A stretch of 64,000 bases of DNA from Methylococcaceae bacterium (GCA_016715325.1 JADKAL010000014.1:806001-870000); one strand, 5' to 3'; positions 37,101 through 46,982 are shown, numbered from the stretch's first letter. Translations and numbers: made by a program. The notes: generated by a model not told the origin, from the sequence alone.

Positions 37101-40100
37101 GCTTGGCACCTGTTGTTGCCCGAGCTATCAGTCTGCCTCCGCGACTGGATAGAACGGAATTTTTACTGCCTGAAGATACGATTAAATTGCGATTGATCGG
37201 ACGGCGTATCTGGCGTTTTTTTACAACTTTTGTGACGGCGGAAGAAAATTTTTTACCGCCGGATAATTTTCAAGAAGAGCCGCAGCCTGTTATTGCGCAT
37301 CGAAGCTCACCTACTAATTTTGGACTTTATTTGTTATCCGTCATCGCCGCCCGTGATTTTGGTTGGCTTGGGCTCATTGATACCGTCACCCGCCTTGAAG
37401 ACACGGCGAGGACACTCAGCATCCTTCCTCGCATAAAGGGCCACTTCTATAACTGGTACGATACTCAAGATCTCCATATCTTGGAGCCGCCTTATATTTC
37501 AACAGTCGATAGCGGAAATCTCGCTGGGCATTTGATTACCTTAGCCCAGGCAAACCGTGAAATGCTGAGGCGACCACTTAATTTTTCCGCTGCATTAGTA
37601 GGGCTTTCAGATACTCACCGGTTGCTGATGGCTGCACTGGAAAAAATCACCGATGATCGTCGAACACATACCGTTACGCTTAAAGAGCTACGTCAAAAAA
37701 TTGTTTCTTTTGGCGAGTTATTAGATCAGACTCCAGTTGATGCAGAAAAATGGAGTCTTCTCTGGCAAGAATTAAAAATTAAATCAGATACTTTAGTCGA
37801 TGTAGTTCGTTCATTTTCTGACGAACGGAAAGATGTCAGCGAAAGCGAGCTATTGTCTTGGGCATTAATGTTGCGTGATGACGTTTTTTCCCATTCTCGA
37901 GATGTTGACAATTTGATACCTTGGATTCATTTTGCAGGTAGCTTAGCTGTTTTGGCTGAAACAGAAAAACAAAATCAACCTAGCTTAATGATATGGAAAT
38001 GCCTGTCTCTGGAAACTCATTTGGGTGAAATGGGCAGTTGTTATAGGGGTGTAATAAATGAATTAGAAACTATAACTATTGAAACCCTCGCAACCATTGA
38101 TAGGGATGTGTTATCGGTATGTTTTCATCATGCGCTTGAACACGTCGAAACATTAACATCCCGTATTGAGGGGTTAACTTCAAAATTTGAAACCTTGTTT
38201 CATGAAATGGATTTCAGTTTTCTTTATGACACCGCTTGCAACATGTTTTCACTCGGATATCGAGTGACAGAAGCCACACTTGATCCCAGCTATTATGATC
38301 TACTTGCTTCCGAGGCACGGCTTTCAAGCTTTGTCGCCATCGCCAAGCGCGAAGTCCCCAGCACTCATTGGCTCCATCTCGGTCGCAGAGTAACACGCGC
38401 GGCACACGGCACTGTGTTGCTGTCCTGGTCAGGATCGATGTTTGAATACCTGATGCCATCTTTGGTGATGTTTACCCCTCGTTATAGCTTGCTGGATCAG
38501 ACTTGCCGCTTAGTAGTGAAGCGGCAGATCGAATATGGCAAAGAACTTGGCGTGCCATGGGGTGTATCAGAATCGGCTTTTAATGGTCGCGATCTTTATT
38601 TTACTTATCAATATTCGGCTTTTGGAGTGCCTGGGTTGGGGATGAAGCGGGGCTTGGGTGATGAACTGGTGATTGCTCCCTATGCAACGGCGTTGGGGGC
38701 AATGTATCTTCCGCATGATGCCGTGGATAACTTTGCGCGCTTGGAAAAGGAGGGTGCATTGGGTGAATTCGGTTTTTATGAAGCACTCGATTTCACACCG
38801 ATTCGGCTTGCAGAAGGTCAACGTGTAGCGGTAGTCCGCTGTTATATGGCGCACCATCAAGGTATGTCACTGGTAGCATTTTCGAATGTAGTACACGATG
38901 GGGCGATGCGTCATTTTTTCCATAGTGCTCCGTTGATTCAAGCGGCTGACTTGTTGTTGCAGGAACGTATTCCAAACGGCGCGGAAACCAGTGATATTAC
39001 GCCGACACAAGGACTAATTGAGGTTAAAGAAACGCTACAACCGCCAGTCAGGCTGATTCCATCTCCCACATCTTCAAGTCCTTCTTCGCATTTGTTGTCT
39101 AATGGGCGTTATACGGTGATGATTACGGCGGCTGGATCAGGCTACAGCCTTTGGAAAAATCTTGCTGTAACACGCTGGCGTGAAGACGTTACACGAGATG
39201 CTTGGGGCAGTTATATTTATCTTCGCGATGTTGCAAGCAAACAAGTATGGTCTGCCGGGTATCAGCCAACGGTTGCTATTCCTGACCAATACGAAGCGCT
39301 CTTTGCAGAAGATCGTGTCCGTATTATCCGCACAGATGGTAGCATGGTGAGCGCGCTTGAGATTATTATTTCACCCGAGGATGATGCAGAAATTCGCCGC
39401 TTGAGTTTAACGAATAATGGTACACGTATCCGGGAAATCGAAATTACGTCTTACGCAGAGATCGTAATCGCACCGATGGCTGCCGATATCGCTCATCCCG
39501 CATTTTCAAATCTGTTCGTTCAGACCGAGTACCTACCGCAGGCGCGTAGCTTGATCGCACAACGTCGCCCGCGTGTATCCACTGATCCAATTACCTGGGC
39601 AGCCCATGTGTTGGCTGGGCGCACTACTGGGGATGGACTCCAGTATGAAACTGACAGGGCGCGTTTTATTGGGCGTGGACAAACACTTCGAGAACCGATT
39701 GCCGTGGTTGATGGCCGACCACTCACCAATACCGTGGGTTCAGTCCTCGATCCGATATTCAGTTTACGTACAAGGGTTCGCATCCTGCCTGGTGCAACTG
39801 CGCACGTCACATTTACCACCTTGGTTGCTGCCTCACGTCAAGCAATAATAGATATGGCGGAAAAATATCAAAATATAGACGTGTTCGATCGTGTATCGTC
39901 CATGGCCTGGACTCACGCCCAAGTACAACTACATCATCTTCGCACAAAGCCGAATGAAGCACAGTTATTTCAAGATCTCGCCAATCGCTTGATTTACTTG
40001 AATCCTGCACTTAGGGCAGCCGGTAAGTTAATGCAGATGAATACATTGAATGTGACAGGATTGTGGCGGCATGGTATCTCGGGAGATAGGCCTATCGTAT

Positions 40101-42922
40101 TGCTGCGAGTCAAAGAGCCTGAAGACCGTTTAATAGTCGAACAATTACTGCGCGCTCATGAGTACTGGCGGATGAAAGGTCTTGCTGTCGATCTAGTGAT
40201 ACTGAATGAAAAAGAACTTTCTTATATCGATCTTTTACAGTCGTTGCTGGAATCGATGGTGCGGGAGAACCAAGCCATCTCATTTCATCATCAGCATGAA
40301 AATCATGGCGCTATCTTTGTCATGCGGGCCGATCAGCTCTCAATGGAAGAACGACGGTTATTGCAAACGGTGGCGCGTGCGATGCTCGTCAGTAACCGGG
40401 GTACGTTAGCCGAACAATTGTTGAGGCTCTCCCGGCCAGCATCCGCTTATGTTCCGTCCAAAGGCTATTCTGCTTCTAAAATTGACTCACCTCGTCTGGA
40501 ATCTCCCCCACTTGACTATTTCAACGGTCTAGGTGGATTTACCAAAGATGGACAAGAATACGTTATCGTTCTCGATAACGGACAGTGGACACCCGTTCCC
40601 TGGATTAATGTTATCGCCAATGCTGATTTTGGTTTCATTGTTTCAGAATCGGGTAGTGGTTGCACGTGGTGTGGAAACAGCAGGGAAAACCAGTTAACGC
40701 CATGGTCGAACGACCCGGTCAGCGACCCTGCTGGGGAAGTTTTCTATCTGCGTGACGATGAAACCAACGAGTTATGGACGCCTACCTCGTTGCCCATACG
40801 TGTTGATAATGCAAGTTATATTATTCGTCATGGACAAGGCTATAGTCGTTTCGAACACAGTTCTCATGGCATTCATAGCGATTTATTGCAATTCGTCAGC
40901 CCTGATGATCCTATTAAGATTTCTATTTTAACGTTGAAAAATTTGACCGGAAGAACGCGGCGTTTGAAGATAACAGCCTATGTCGAATGGGTGTTAGGTC
41001 CATCGCGTACCGTGACTTCGCCTCATATCATTACCGAGCTGGATATAGACACGGGAGGTCTTTTTGCATTCAACCCGAGGGATGTAGAGTTCGGGCAACG
41101 CATCGCCTTTGTTGATTTTGCCGGGCGTCAGAGTGGATGGACGTGTAATCGCACTGAATTCATTGGTCGCAACGGAAACCTGAATGCACCGTCTGGTTTG
41201 TTAATGGCAAGTGCATTGAAAAACCGCGATGGTGCGGGACTGGATTCTTGCGCTGTGCTTGATACAGCGGTGGTGCTCAAACCAAACGAGAGTATAGAAC
41301 TGGTGTTTCTGTTGGGGCAGGGTGATGATCGCCCTCATGCCAGCGAGTTGATTAAGCGATATCGAGCAATAGAAGCAGCATCGACGTTTACAAAAGTTAA
41401 AGCGTTATGGAAGCAGGTTCTCGGCAAGGTTCAGGTAAAAACACCAGACCTGGCACTTGACCTCCAGTTAAATGGCTGGCTTCTGTATCAAACCCTGAGT
41501 TGCCGCATGTGGGCAAGAGCAGGTTTCTATCAGGTTGGCGGAGCATACGGTTTTCGCGATCAATTACAGGACAGTATGGCGTTGGTTGTAGCCCGACCCG
41601 ATCTGGCTCGTGCCCATCTATTGCGTGCCGCAGCGCATCAGTTTGCCGAAGGCGATGTGCAACATTGGTGGCATCCGCCTTCCGATCGCGGTGTGCGTAC
41701 CCGTTTCTCGGATGACCGTGTTTGGCTGCCTTATGTGGTAGCTCACTATATCAAGGTCAGTGGCGATACAAACGTACTGAACGAACAGTTACCATTTTTG
41801 GAAGGGATGAAACTCGAGCCTGACCAAGATGATGCTTATTTCGAACCAACACAGTCACTTCAGAAAAATACTCTTTTTGAGCATTGTGCGCGTGCGCTCG
41901 ATATTAGTATGGAAACAGGTTCGCACGGTCTACCTTTGATGGGTAGCGGTGACTGGAATGACGGAATGAACCGGGTGGGTAACCAGGGCAAGGGCGAAAG
42001 TGTTTGGATGGCTTGGTTCTTAATTAATACGATTTCAGAGTTTGCAACAGTGGCAGAGGCTTACGGCGATAACGAACGCGTTATTCGGTGGCGAGAATTT
42101 GCAACAAAATTAAAACTGGCTGCGGAAACAGAAGCATGGGACGGAGCATGGTATCGGCGGGCCTTTTTTGATGATGGCACGCCTTTGGGATCAGCTACTA
42201 ACACCGAATGCCGGATAGATTCAATTGCGCAGAGCTGGGGTATTATTTCCGGTGCAGCGGAGACCGAGCGGGCTAAACGTGCAATGGATTCGGTAAGGGA
42301 ATATCTTGTTCGCCAAGGCGACGATCTGGTCTTGTTATTCACTCCGCCTTTCAACAAGACCGAACGAGACCCAGGGTATATCAAGAGTTATCCTCCCGGT
42401 ATCCGGGAAAACGGCGGACAGTATACGCACGCGGCAATCTGGTCTGTTATCGCTTATGCCATGTTGGGTGAAGGCGATCAAGCTGCGGAATTGTTGCATA
42501 TGCTGAATCCGATTAACCGGACAGCCAGTCGAACGGGTGTGTATGCCTATAAGGCCGAGCCTTATGTGCTAGCAGCAGATATCTATGCCGAGCCGCCTCA
42601 TACTAGACGCGGTGGATGGACCTGGTACACAGGCGCTTCGGGCTGGTACTACCGTGCTGGAATGGAATGGATATTGGGCTTAAACGTCCGTGGTGATCGC
42701 TTGGTATTTGATCCTTGTATTCCGAAAGCATGGCGCAGTTACAATATTATTTATCAGCACGAAAATACCCGTTATGAAATCACGGTAGAAAACCCGAACG
42801 GTGTGTCGTGCGGGATTGCTATGATAGAACTGGATGGCAAAATCGAGTCAGGTGGGAATAGTATTAAGTTAGAGGATGATGGCCAAACTCATAACGTGCG
42901 GGTGGTTCTAGGGACTGGATAA
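34190..42922 (+). CDS. ndvB: Cyclic beta-1,2-glucan synthetase
   Basis: 2910 residues, the size of NdvB/ChvB/Cgs. Order: a cytoplasmic N-terminal region; membrane helices about 402-460; a GT84 glycosyltransferase domain with DADTKLPMG near 626; further helices about 815-980; a glycoamylase-like domain ending near YMAHHQGMSLVAF (about 1550); and C-terminal GH94-type domains with QHWWHPPSDRGVRTRFSDDRVWLPY (about 2488) and GSGDWNDGMNRVG (about 2585). The family polymerises and cyclises glucose from UDP-glucose in the inner membrane, releasing periplasmic cyclic glucans used in osmotic adaptation. It starts after AGGAG. No stress palindrome precedes it; a repeat copy does. Confidence 0.93.
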   Translation: MTKRREQRRHHRIDHPGGEDTPIRFELFSNERLAQHAISLAKAQKVGSLKEGRKLIPRVSENSRVLRAAYHSVAKAVREQRAITPAAEWLLDNFHVIEEQVTDIHIDLPESYYRELPKLTEGVLAGYPRIYGIAWALVAHTDSRFAPVLLNIFVKAYQTIEPLTIGELWAIPITLRVLLIENLRRLAIRIMRSQTSRQMADEFVDHIERVASQTDKPDWQVPPAPFPPDPLRQAYAVQILQRLHEPHPGAVVSLDFLNEWLKDQEISLDEIVHREHADQIADNLTVRNIINSMRAISAFEWPQFVENVSLVDECLRTHNGYETMDFLTRDRYRHAIEDLAKRSEYSELDIARKVIAKVQLASEKPIIKVSPQKQEPGYYLIGTGRYAFEQEIGYLSSFTQRLLRLYVSYAGLAYMGSLILLTLLLLTIPLSVCVAGGLTGYQLLLLALFGVFPASDIAVGLTNRFIIGSLPPRHLPRLALKDGLPETLSTFVVVPTLFTSVSGVKEQIAQMEIRYLSNPDAHVRYALLSDWSDAELETMSDDKLLLDTALQGVSTLNTKYPEQRFFVFHRKRLWNPSEGKWMGWERKRGKLHEFNRLLRGATDTSFLPMNDKPAEAPPGVCYVLTIDADTKLPMGVVSQLVGVAAHPLNQPVFDPTSQCVVDGYSIFQPRVTPTLPNRQEHSMFHQIFAGASGTDAYASSVSELYQDLFALGTYSGKGLYHVDTFEAALADRVPDNTMLSHDLFESIFARCALVSDIEVFEEFPSHTGVAASREHRWVRGDWQLLPWIFGSFSNGISAIGRLKMLDNLRRSLSAPGAFFALVATWAIPNAPQFVLISFVLTSLAFPVILAVIDMLTVPRRGISIGTHLRSAGENILWAIANSFVALTLLVQQAWRMMDAIISTLVRLFITRRELLKWVTALQAKSTTGYTLKNLIQPLGSSFTIVVGAGALIVVFNPSQILVAAPFLLLWCLAPVVARAISLPPRLDRTEFLLPEDTIKLRLIGRRIWRFFTTFVTAEENFLPPDNFQEEPQPVIAHRSSPTNFGLYLLSVIAARDFGWLGLIDTVTRLEDTARTLSILPRIKGHFYNWYDTQDLHILEPPYISTVDSGNLAGHLITLAQANREMLRRPLNFSAALVGLSDTHRLLMAALEKITDDRRTHTVTLKELRQKIVSFGELLDQTPVDAEKWSLLWQELKIKSDTLVDVVRSFSDERKDVSESELLSWALMLRDDVFSHSRDVDNLIPWIHFAGSLAVLAETEKQNQPSLMIWKCLSLETHLGEMGSCYRGVINELETITIETLATIDRDVLSVCFHHALEHVETLTSRIEGLTSKFETLFHEMDFSFLYDTACNMFSLGYRVTEATLDPSYYDLLASEARLSSFVAIAKREVPSTHWLHLGRRVTRAAHGTVLLSWSGSMFEYLMPSLVMFTPRYSLLDQTCRLVVKRQIEYGKELGVPWGVSESAFNGRDLYFTYQYSAFGVPGLGMKRGLGDELVIAPYATALGAMYLPHDAVDNFARLEKEGALGEFGFYEALDFTPIRLAEGQRVAVVRCYMAHHQGMSLVAFSNVVHDGAMRHFFHSAPLIQAADLLLQERIPNGAETSDITPTQGLIEVKETLQPPVRLIPSPTSSSPSSHLLSNGRYTVMITAAGSGYSLWKNLAVTRWREDVTRDAWGSYIYLRDVASKQVWSAGYQPTVAIPDQYEALFAEDRVRIIRTDGSMVSALEIIISPEDDAEIRRLSLTNNGTRIREIEITSYAEIVIAPMAADIAHPAFSNLFVQTEYLPQARSLIAQRRPRVSTDPITWAAHVLAGRTTGDGLQYETDRARFIGRGQTLREPIAVVDGRPLTNTVGSVLDPIFSLRTRVRILPGATAHVTFTTLVAASRQAIIDMAEKYQNIDVFDRVSSMAWTHAQVQLHHLRTKPNEAQLFQDLANRLIYLNPALRAAGKLMQMNTLNVTGLWRHGISGDRPIVLLRVKEPEDRLIVEQLLRAHEYWRMKGLAVDLVILNEKELSYIDLLQSLLESMVRENQAISFHHQHENHGAIFVMRADQLSMEERRLLQTVARAMLVSNRGTLAEQLLRLSRPASAYVPSKGYSASKIDSPRLESPPLDYFNGLGGFTKDGQEYVIVLDNGQWTPVPWINVIANADFGFIVSESGSGCTWCGNSRENQLTPWSNDPVSDPAGEVFYLRDDETNELWTPTSLPIRVDNASYIIRHGQGYSRFEHSSHGIHSDLLQFVSPDDPIKISILTLKNLTGRTRRLKITAYVEWVLGPSRTVTSPHIITELDIDTGGLFAFNPRDVEFGQRIAFVDFAGRQSGWTCNRTEFIGRNGNLNAPSGLLMASALKNRDGAGLDSCAVLDTAVVLKPNESIELVFLLGQGDDRPHASELIKRYRAIEAASTFTKVKALWKQVLGKVQVKTPDLALDLQLNGWLLYQTLSCRMWARAGFYQVGGAYGFRDQLQDSMALVVARPDLARAHLLRAAAHQFAEGDVQHWWHPPSDRGVRTRFSDDRVWLPYVVAHYIKVSGDTNVLNEQLPFLEGMKLEPDQDDAYFEPTQSLQKNTLFEHCARALDISMETGSHGLPLMGSGDWNDGMNRVGNQGKGESVWMAWFLINTISEFATVAEAYGDNERVIRWREFATKLKLAAETEAWDGAWYRRAFFDDGTPLGSATNTECRIDSIAQSWGIISGAAETERAKRAMDSVREYLVRQGDDLVLLFTPPFNKTERDPGYIKSYPPGIRENGGQYTHAAIWSVIAYAMLGEGDQAAELLHMLNPINRTASRTGVYAYKAEPYVLAADIYAEPPHTRRGGWTWYTGASGWYYRAGMEWILGLNVRGDRLVFDPCIPKAWRSYNIIYQHENTRYEITVENPNGVSCGIAMIELDGKIESGGNSIKLEDDGQTHNVRVVLGTG

Positions 42923-43035
42923 GTCTTACTCGGTTAGAGATGAATCTTCGGCAACCAGATCGTATGAAAGATTTAACAAATGTATTCAATAAAAAGTTGA
43001 AAATAAAAAGAGTAATGAACTTTGAATGTTGATGC

Positions 43036-43062
43036 AATTTGCCATAAATACGGCAAATTTTC
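43036..43062 (+). terminator. Possible terminator between ndvB and DUF2721 gene
   Basis: Perfect 8-bp inverted repeat AATTTGCC/GGCAAATT with an 8-nt loop, followed by TT, 113 nt after the ndvB stop. It is AT-rich and lies only 12 nt before the next start. Confidence 0.4.
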
Positions 43063-43074
43063 ACAATTCACTTA

Positions 43075-43515
43075 ATGATGATTGCAGAACTTCCAATCTC
43101 TACTATTGCCCACGCCATTCAATTGGCCGTGGCGCCAGTATTTTTGCTGACTGGCGTAGCCAGTATCCTCTCGGTATTGACCAACCGTTTAGGTCGTATT
43201 ATCGATAGATCTAGATTTCTCCATGGAAGATTGGCGCCATCTGTTGAAATAGATCAAACAATCAGCGTTGAAATAAAATCCTTGAAGCAACGTGCTCGTC
43301 TAATCCATTTAGCCATCGGTTTGTGTACCACATGTTTGCTATTGATTTGTTCGGTTGTTGCGGTTTTGTTTTTAGGCTCTTTTATCAAACTGAACATGGC
43401 AGCGGTGATAGCGTCATTGTTTGTTGCCGCCATGCTTTGTTTGATTATTGCATTGCTCTATTTTATTTGTGAAATATTTATAGCAACGGTACATGTTCGT
43501 GGCGGAACGCCTTAA
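43075..43515 (+). CDS. DUF2721 membrane protein
   Basis: 146 residues with three hydrophobic helices (about 18-35, 78-100, 108-135). The N-terminal block HAIQLAVAPVFLLTGVASILSVLTNRL followed by RIIDRSR is the DUF2721 signature. ATGs at 43075 and 43078 are equivalent and neither has a clear ribosome-binding site. Function unknown. It converges with the Rieske gene. Confidence 0.85.
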   Translation: MMIAELPISTIAHAIQLAVAPVFLLTGVASILSVLTNRLGRIIDRSRFLHGRLAPSVEIDQTISVEIKSLKQRARLIHLAIGLCTTCLLLICSVVAVLFLGSFIKLNMAAVIASLFVAAMLCLIIALLYFICEIFIATVHVRGGTP

Positions 43516-43560
43516 AACGGTAGCTACCGCCCACCCGACACCAAACGCGAAAGATCATCG

Positions 43561-44607
43561 CTAACTATCCTCTTTTATTGATGAAGGATATAAACTTACA
43601 TCCATCGTCGTTGCCTGCTGACAAGACAGTGCTTTCTGCTCCAATAAACGCTCATGAAGCCGCCGAAACTGGCTTACGGCGCGGTCTGACCTTATTAATC
43701 TTTCCTGATGGGCATCTGAACTATCGCGAGGTGTCTGCGTCAGTACGACACGTTTGTCCTGGTTAAGTATGAAACGGTTACTTATTCCCATCAGCATTTC
43801 AAACAGTTGCCGGATCAGGGGAATACGGACGTGGTGGTAAACTCTCAAATAATAGCGGGTCTTTTGCGCATTAATTGGTACGAACGCAATGTAATTTTTT
43901 AGCCGTGGACTTAGGTTTAACAGCCATACACCAGGGAATAAAAAATGGAGTCCCGGTTCTTTTGTTGCGGCTGACTCCGCTAACTCAGCTGGACTCCGTG
44001 GACGCTGTCCTTCGTCGATTGAGTTGGTCACCCAAACTTTGATGCCCTGTTCATTTGCTTCTACGTAAGGCCCCTCGACGAAGCTGTGGCCACTGGCACC
44101 AATGGTGGTGCGATGCACAAAGGGCAAGTGTGCGACATCCAGTTGATTCTCGATAGCGCGCGTGTAATGGACTGGCCATTCGGTCACAACGGTTCCATAT
44201 TGCCAACCAGCTTTTAACACATTGAAGTAAGGCAATTGAGGATAGCTTTCTGGTTCTTTACCCCACCAGAGCCAGATAAAACCAAATTCTTCTCGAATTG
44301 GAAAGTGCCTGGCCTCAATTTCTTTGGAAATCTTACCTTTCCTGCCAATAGCTGGGATATGCTTACATTTACCAATCCTATCGAACTCGAAACCATGGAA
44401 TGGACAAACTAGGTGGTCTTCCAAAATATTGCCACTGCTCAGTGCTGCGCCAAGATGTGGACATCGATCAAGATGTGCATGGGGCAATCCATCCGAGGTG
44501 CGCCAAAAAACCAATTGCCGCCCCAAGCGTTCAACACCCAACGGTTTTCGCTTAAGTTCGCGGCTTTCTAGAACGGGATACCATTGATTTTCAATTACTC
44601 GCATCAT
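43561..44607 (-). CDS. Rieske non-haem iron oxygenase
   Basis: 348 residues. Rieske [2Fe-2S] ligands are Cys49, His51, Cys68 and His71 (CPHLG and CPFHG). The mononuclear iron site is in ENQLDVAHLPFVH (about 153-165). The C-terminal half is that of an aromatic-ring-hydroxylating or demethylating oxygenase alpha subunit. It needs an electron-transfer reductase, which is not encoded nearby. Related enzymes in methanotrophs act on sterols, but nothing in the sequence fixes the substrate. A B12-radical SAM gene lies 172 nt upstream on the same strand. Confidence 0.87.
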   Translation of the reverse strand: MMRVIENQWYPVLESRELKRKPLGVERLGRQLVFWRTSDGLPHAHLDRCPHLGAALSSGNILEDHLVCPFHGFEFDRIGKCKHIPAIGRKGKISKEIEARHFPIREEFGFIWLWWGKEPESYPQLPYFNVLKAGWQYGTVVTEWPVHYTRAIENQLDVAHLPFVHRTTIGASGHSFVEGPYVEANEQGIKVWVTNSIDEGQRPRSPAELAESAATKEPGLHFLFPGVWLLNLSPRLKNYIAFVPINAQKTRYYLRVYHHVRIPLIRQLFEMLMGISNRFILNQDKRVVLTQTPRDSSDAHQERLIRSDRAVSQFRRLHERLLEQKALSCQQATTMDVSLYPSSIKEDS

Positions 44608-44779
44608 GTTTTAACATTTTAATCGGCGTTAATCTAAAGCTATTAGGCAAAAGCATGGAAACAACTTTAAAATAATACACTTAAGTCGTTTAAATTTTAT
44701 ATCACATAAAATAGAGGCCTAGAAATTTAGCTGATTAAACGCCAAAGTGAAATTGCGCTTAATTCAATTGATGATGATT

Positions 44780-46195
44780 TTACCCAGTTGTCGTTGCTTC
44801 CAACACCAACTCCTTCCATGCCGCTTTTTGTGGCATCAACGGCGGCATGGCAGTGAATTCGGGTTCAGGCGTCGGCTTTGCGACGAGCTGCTCGAAATCG
44901 CGTGTCACTACACCGCCCTTGCGGAAGAAAGCATTATAGATAATCCAATTGGCAGGATTGCGGGAACCATCCCAGGGAAAGCGGCGAAGCATCGAAGGCA
45001 GTGTATAAAAACCATCATAGGTATCCAGATAACCGCCATACAGCTGCTCAGCCGATAGCCCGTTCGGTTTGAAGACGATGTGGGATTGGTCGTATTTATC
45101 CCAATCGAAAGAGACGATCTGTTTTCGGCGCATCATTTCAAACCAGGTGATTGTGCCGGGATATGGGGTTAGCAGCGAATAGCCGCACATGTCGAATTTT
45201 GCGTCGATGTTAAACTTCAAGGTTTCCTCAAATACCGACGGTTCGTCGCCTTCAAAGCCGTACATGAACAAGCCGAGGACCATGATGCCGTATCGATGGA
45301 GTTTTTCGACTAGCTTGTGATAAGACTCGGGATCGTTCTGACACTTGTGAACATTACGTAAAGTTTGCTTGGAGATGGATTCAAAACCGATGGAGAGCAT
45401 AAAGCAACCGCTTTCTGCCGCCAACTCCAACAGTCGCTCATCATTCGCATCACGGCTGTTTACCGCCGCCTGCCACTTTAGCCCACGACCTTTGAACGCC
45501 TTCATAACCTCCATCGCCCGTTTCGGCGTACCGAAAAAGTCGGCATCGTTAAGTAAGATGACGCGTTCTTGGATGAGTTCGATTTCGGCAATAATGTCCT
45601 CGACCGGACGGTAGCGAAAGCGCAGGCCATACATGGTCGGTTCAGCACAAAACATACAGCCGTGATGACAACCCCGGGATGTCTGGACGAAACCTTTGTT
45701 GATATAGCGGTTGCTCTTCAGTAAACCTTGCCTTGGTTTGGGCATACCGATCATCGTATGCAAGTTTTCGGCTTTATAGATGCCGTGTAATCGACCCTGC
45801 CGTAAGTCGTCAAGTACTTTTTCCATAATCAACTCGGATTCCCCAACGACCACTGCATCGGCATGCTTGAGCGCTTCATTGGGCATATAGCTGACATGCA
45901 CGCCGCCCATGATGACCGGGATATCCCGAGCCCGATAGGCATCGGCAATCTCGTAACCCCGGTTCACATACGAAGTCATGGCCGAGATGCCCACCATATC
46001 GACCTTCAAGTCGAAATCGATAGGTTCTATATTCTCGTCGGTCAGGATAATTTCGTAGTCGTCTTCTGGGATCAGCGCTGCCACGGCGAGCAGCCCGGCT
46101 ACCGGCGAGTAAAGCGCCTTCCCAAAAAATAAAGGCCGGGTGGCAAACGTGTCTGCCCGTGGGTTGATAAGATGGATACGGCGGGTTTTAGCCAT
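44780..46195 (-). CDS. B12-binding radical SAM enzyme
   Basis: 471 residues. An N-terminal cobalamin-binding-like Rossmann domain (about 5-140; VDMVGISAMTSYVNRGYEIA, VIMGGVHVSYMPNEAL) is followed by a radical SAM domain with the CxxxCxxC cluster CHHGCMFC near 178-185 and a C-terminal region of about 120 residues. Relatives include methyltransferases such as the hopanoid methylases and many uncharacterised enzymes; I cannot assign it to HpnP or HpnR. GAGG precedes the start. It may form a unit with the Rieske gene. Confidence 0.85.
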   Translation of the reverse strand: MAKTRRIHLINPRADTFATRPLFFGKALYSPVAGLLAVAALIPEDDYEIILTDENIEPIDFDLKVDMVGISAMTSYVNRGYEIADAYRARDIPVIMGGVHVSYMPNEALKHADAVVVGESELIMEKVLDDLRQGRLHGIYKAENLHTMIGMPKPRQGLLKSNRYINKGFVQTSRGCHHGCMFCAEPTMYGLRFRYRPVEDIIAEIELIQERVILLNDADFFGTPKRAMEVMKAFKGRGLKWQAAVNSRDANDERLLELAAESGCFMLSIGFESISKQTLRNVHKCQNDPESYHKLVEKLHRYGIMVLGLFMYGFEGDEPSVFEETLKFNIDAKFDMCGYSLLTPYPGTITWFEMMRRKQIVSFDWDKYDQSHIVFKPNGLSAEQLYGGYLDTYDGFYTLPSMLRRFPWDGSRNPANWIIYNAFFRKGGVVTRDFEQLVAKPTPEPEFTAMPPLMPQKAAWKELVLEATTTG

Positions 46196-46335
46196 GGACA
46201 GACCTCTTTATATAGTCATGCTGGATGACAACACTGGATTCACATAAGGCAGATCTGCAGGGTACAAAGAAGGCTACGTTTACTTTGCAAACACTGAAGA
46301 TGACATTCCATTAAACAGAACGACCTTATTCCGTT

Positions 46336-46866
46336 TCAACAAAGCACTACAAGTAAGATCAACCCAGGGATAATTCCTAGAATCAAACCGACTACAATAG
46401 CAATCACTTCACCTGTTGAGTAATTGCAACTGCCGCCACCACCGCTGACCCGCGCAGCACTGTCATTATCAAGCCCGGCCAACATCATTCCGGAAAATTC
46501 ATCGGCGACTTCTGCTTGGGAGGAGGCTACTAAAATACGCGAACGGGCATCGCTAAGACGTGTTTCGGCTGAATTCAGGTCATCACTGAAAGGTACCAAA
46601 TTACGTGCGTTATTTAGCGCTTCAATGGCTTCATCAGTCGGTGCAAGCGCCATTTTCCGGGCATCGCTAAGTGATTTAGCAGCAACAATGGCTTGCTTTA
46701 ATTGACTGAGCTCCTGATATTGCTCCAGCCCGGATGGGCAAGAAGATTTAATCAATTCCGTAGCGCTAACTGTAGGCCAAATAGTGGCGTTCGCAGTTTG
46801 CAACATCATTGCAAGTGCTGTAATGGTTAGTAAATTAAAGACAAATCTTATTTTTTCGATAGCCAT
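46336..46866 (-). CDS. Exported hypothetical protein with C-terminal glycine-rich membrane helix
   Basis: 176 residues. The signal peptide is cleaved near ANA. A helical middle part (about 40-125) contains regular Ala/Asp-Ala repeats (SDARKMAL, LSDARSRIL). The C-terminus is GGGGSCNYSTGE, a hydrophobic helix and a final Cys. GGAG and AAGG precede the ATG. A perfect stress palindrome lies about 120 nt upstream. No family recognised. Confidence 0.65.
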   Translation of the reverse strand: MAIEKIRFVFNLLTITALAMMLQTANATIWPTVSATELIKSSCPSGLEQYQELSQLKQAIVAAKSLSDARKMALAPTDEAIEALNNARNLVPFSDDLNSAETRLSDARSRILVASSQAEVADEFSGMMLAGLDNDSAARVSGGGGSCNYSTGEVIAIVVGLILGIIPGLILLVVLC

Positions 46867-46982
46867 GACCTTTCTCCCAAATAGTTAAAAATTACTCACA
46901 CGGTAAGTTATGAGTAAGCAATCTCTGAACGTATTACATTCAATTCATGTTTATCAGGCTATCAGATATGATCAATAATCAC

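Noticed and set aside
44780..46195. Assignment of the radical SAM gene as hopanoid methylase HpnP or HpnR
   Set aside because: Family resemblance is only at the B12-radical SAM level, and the neighbouring genes do not belong to hopanoid synthesis.
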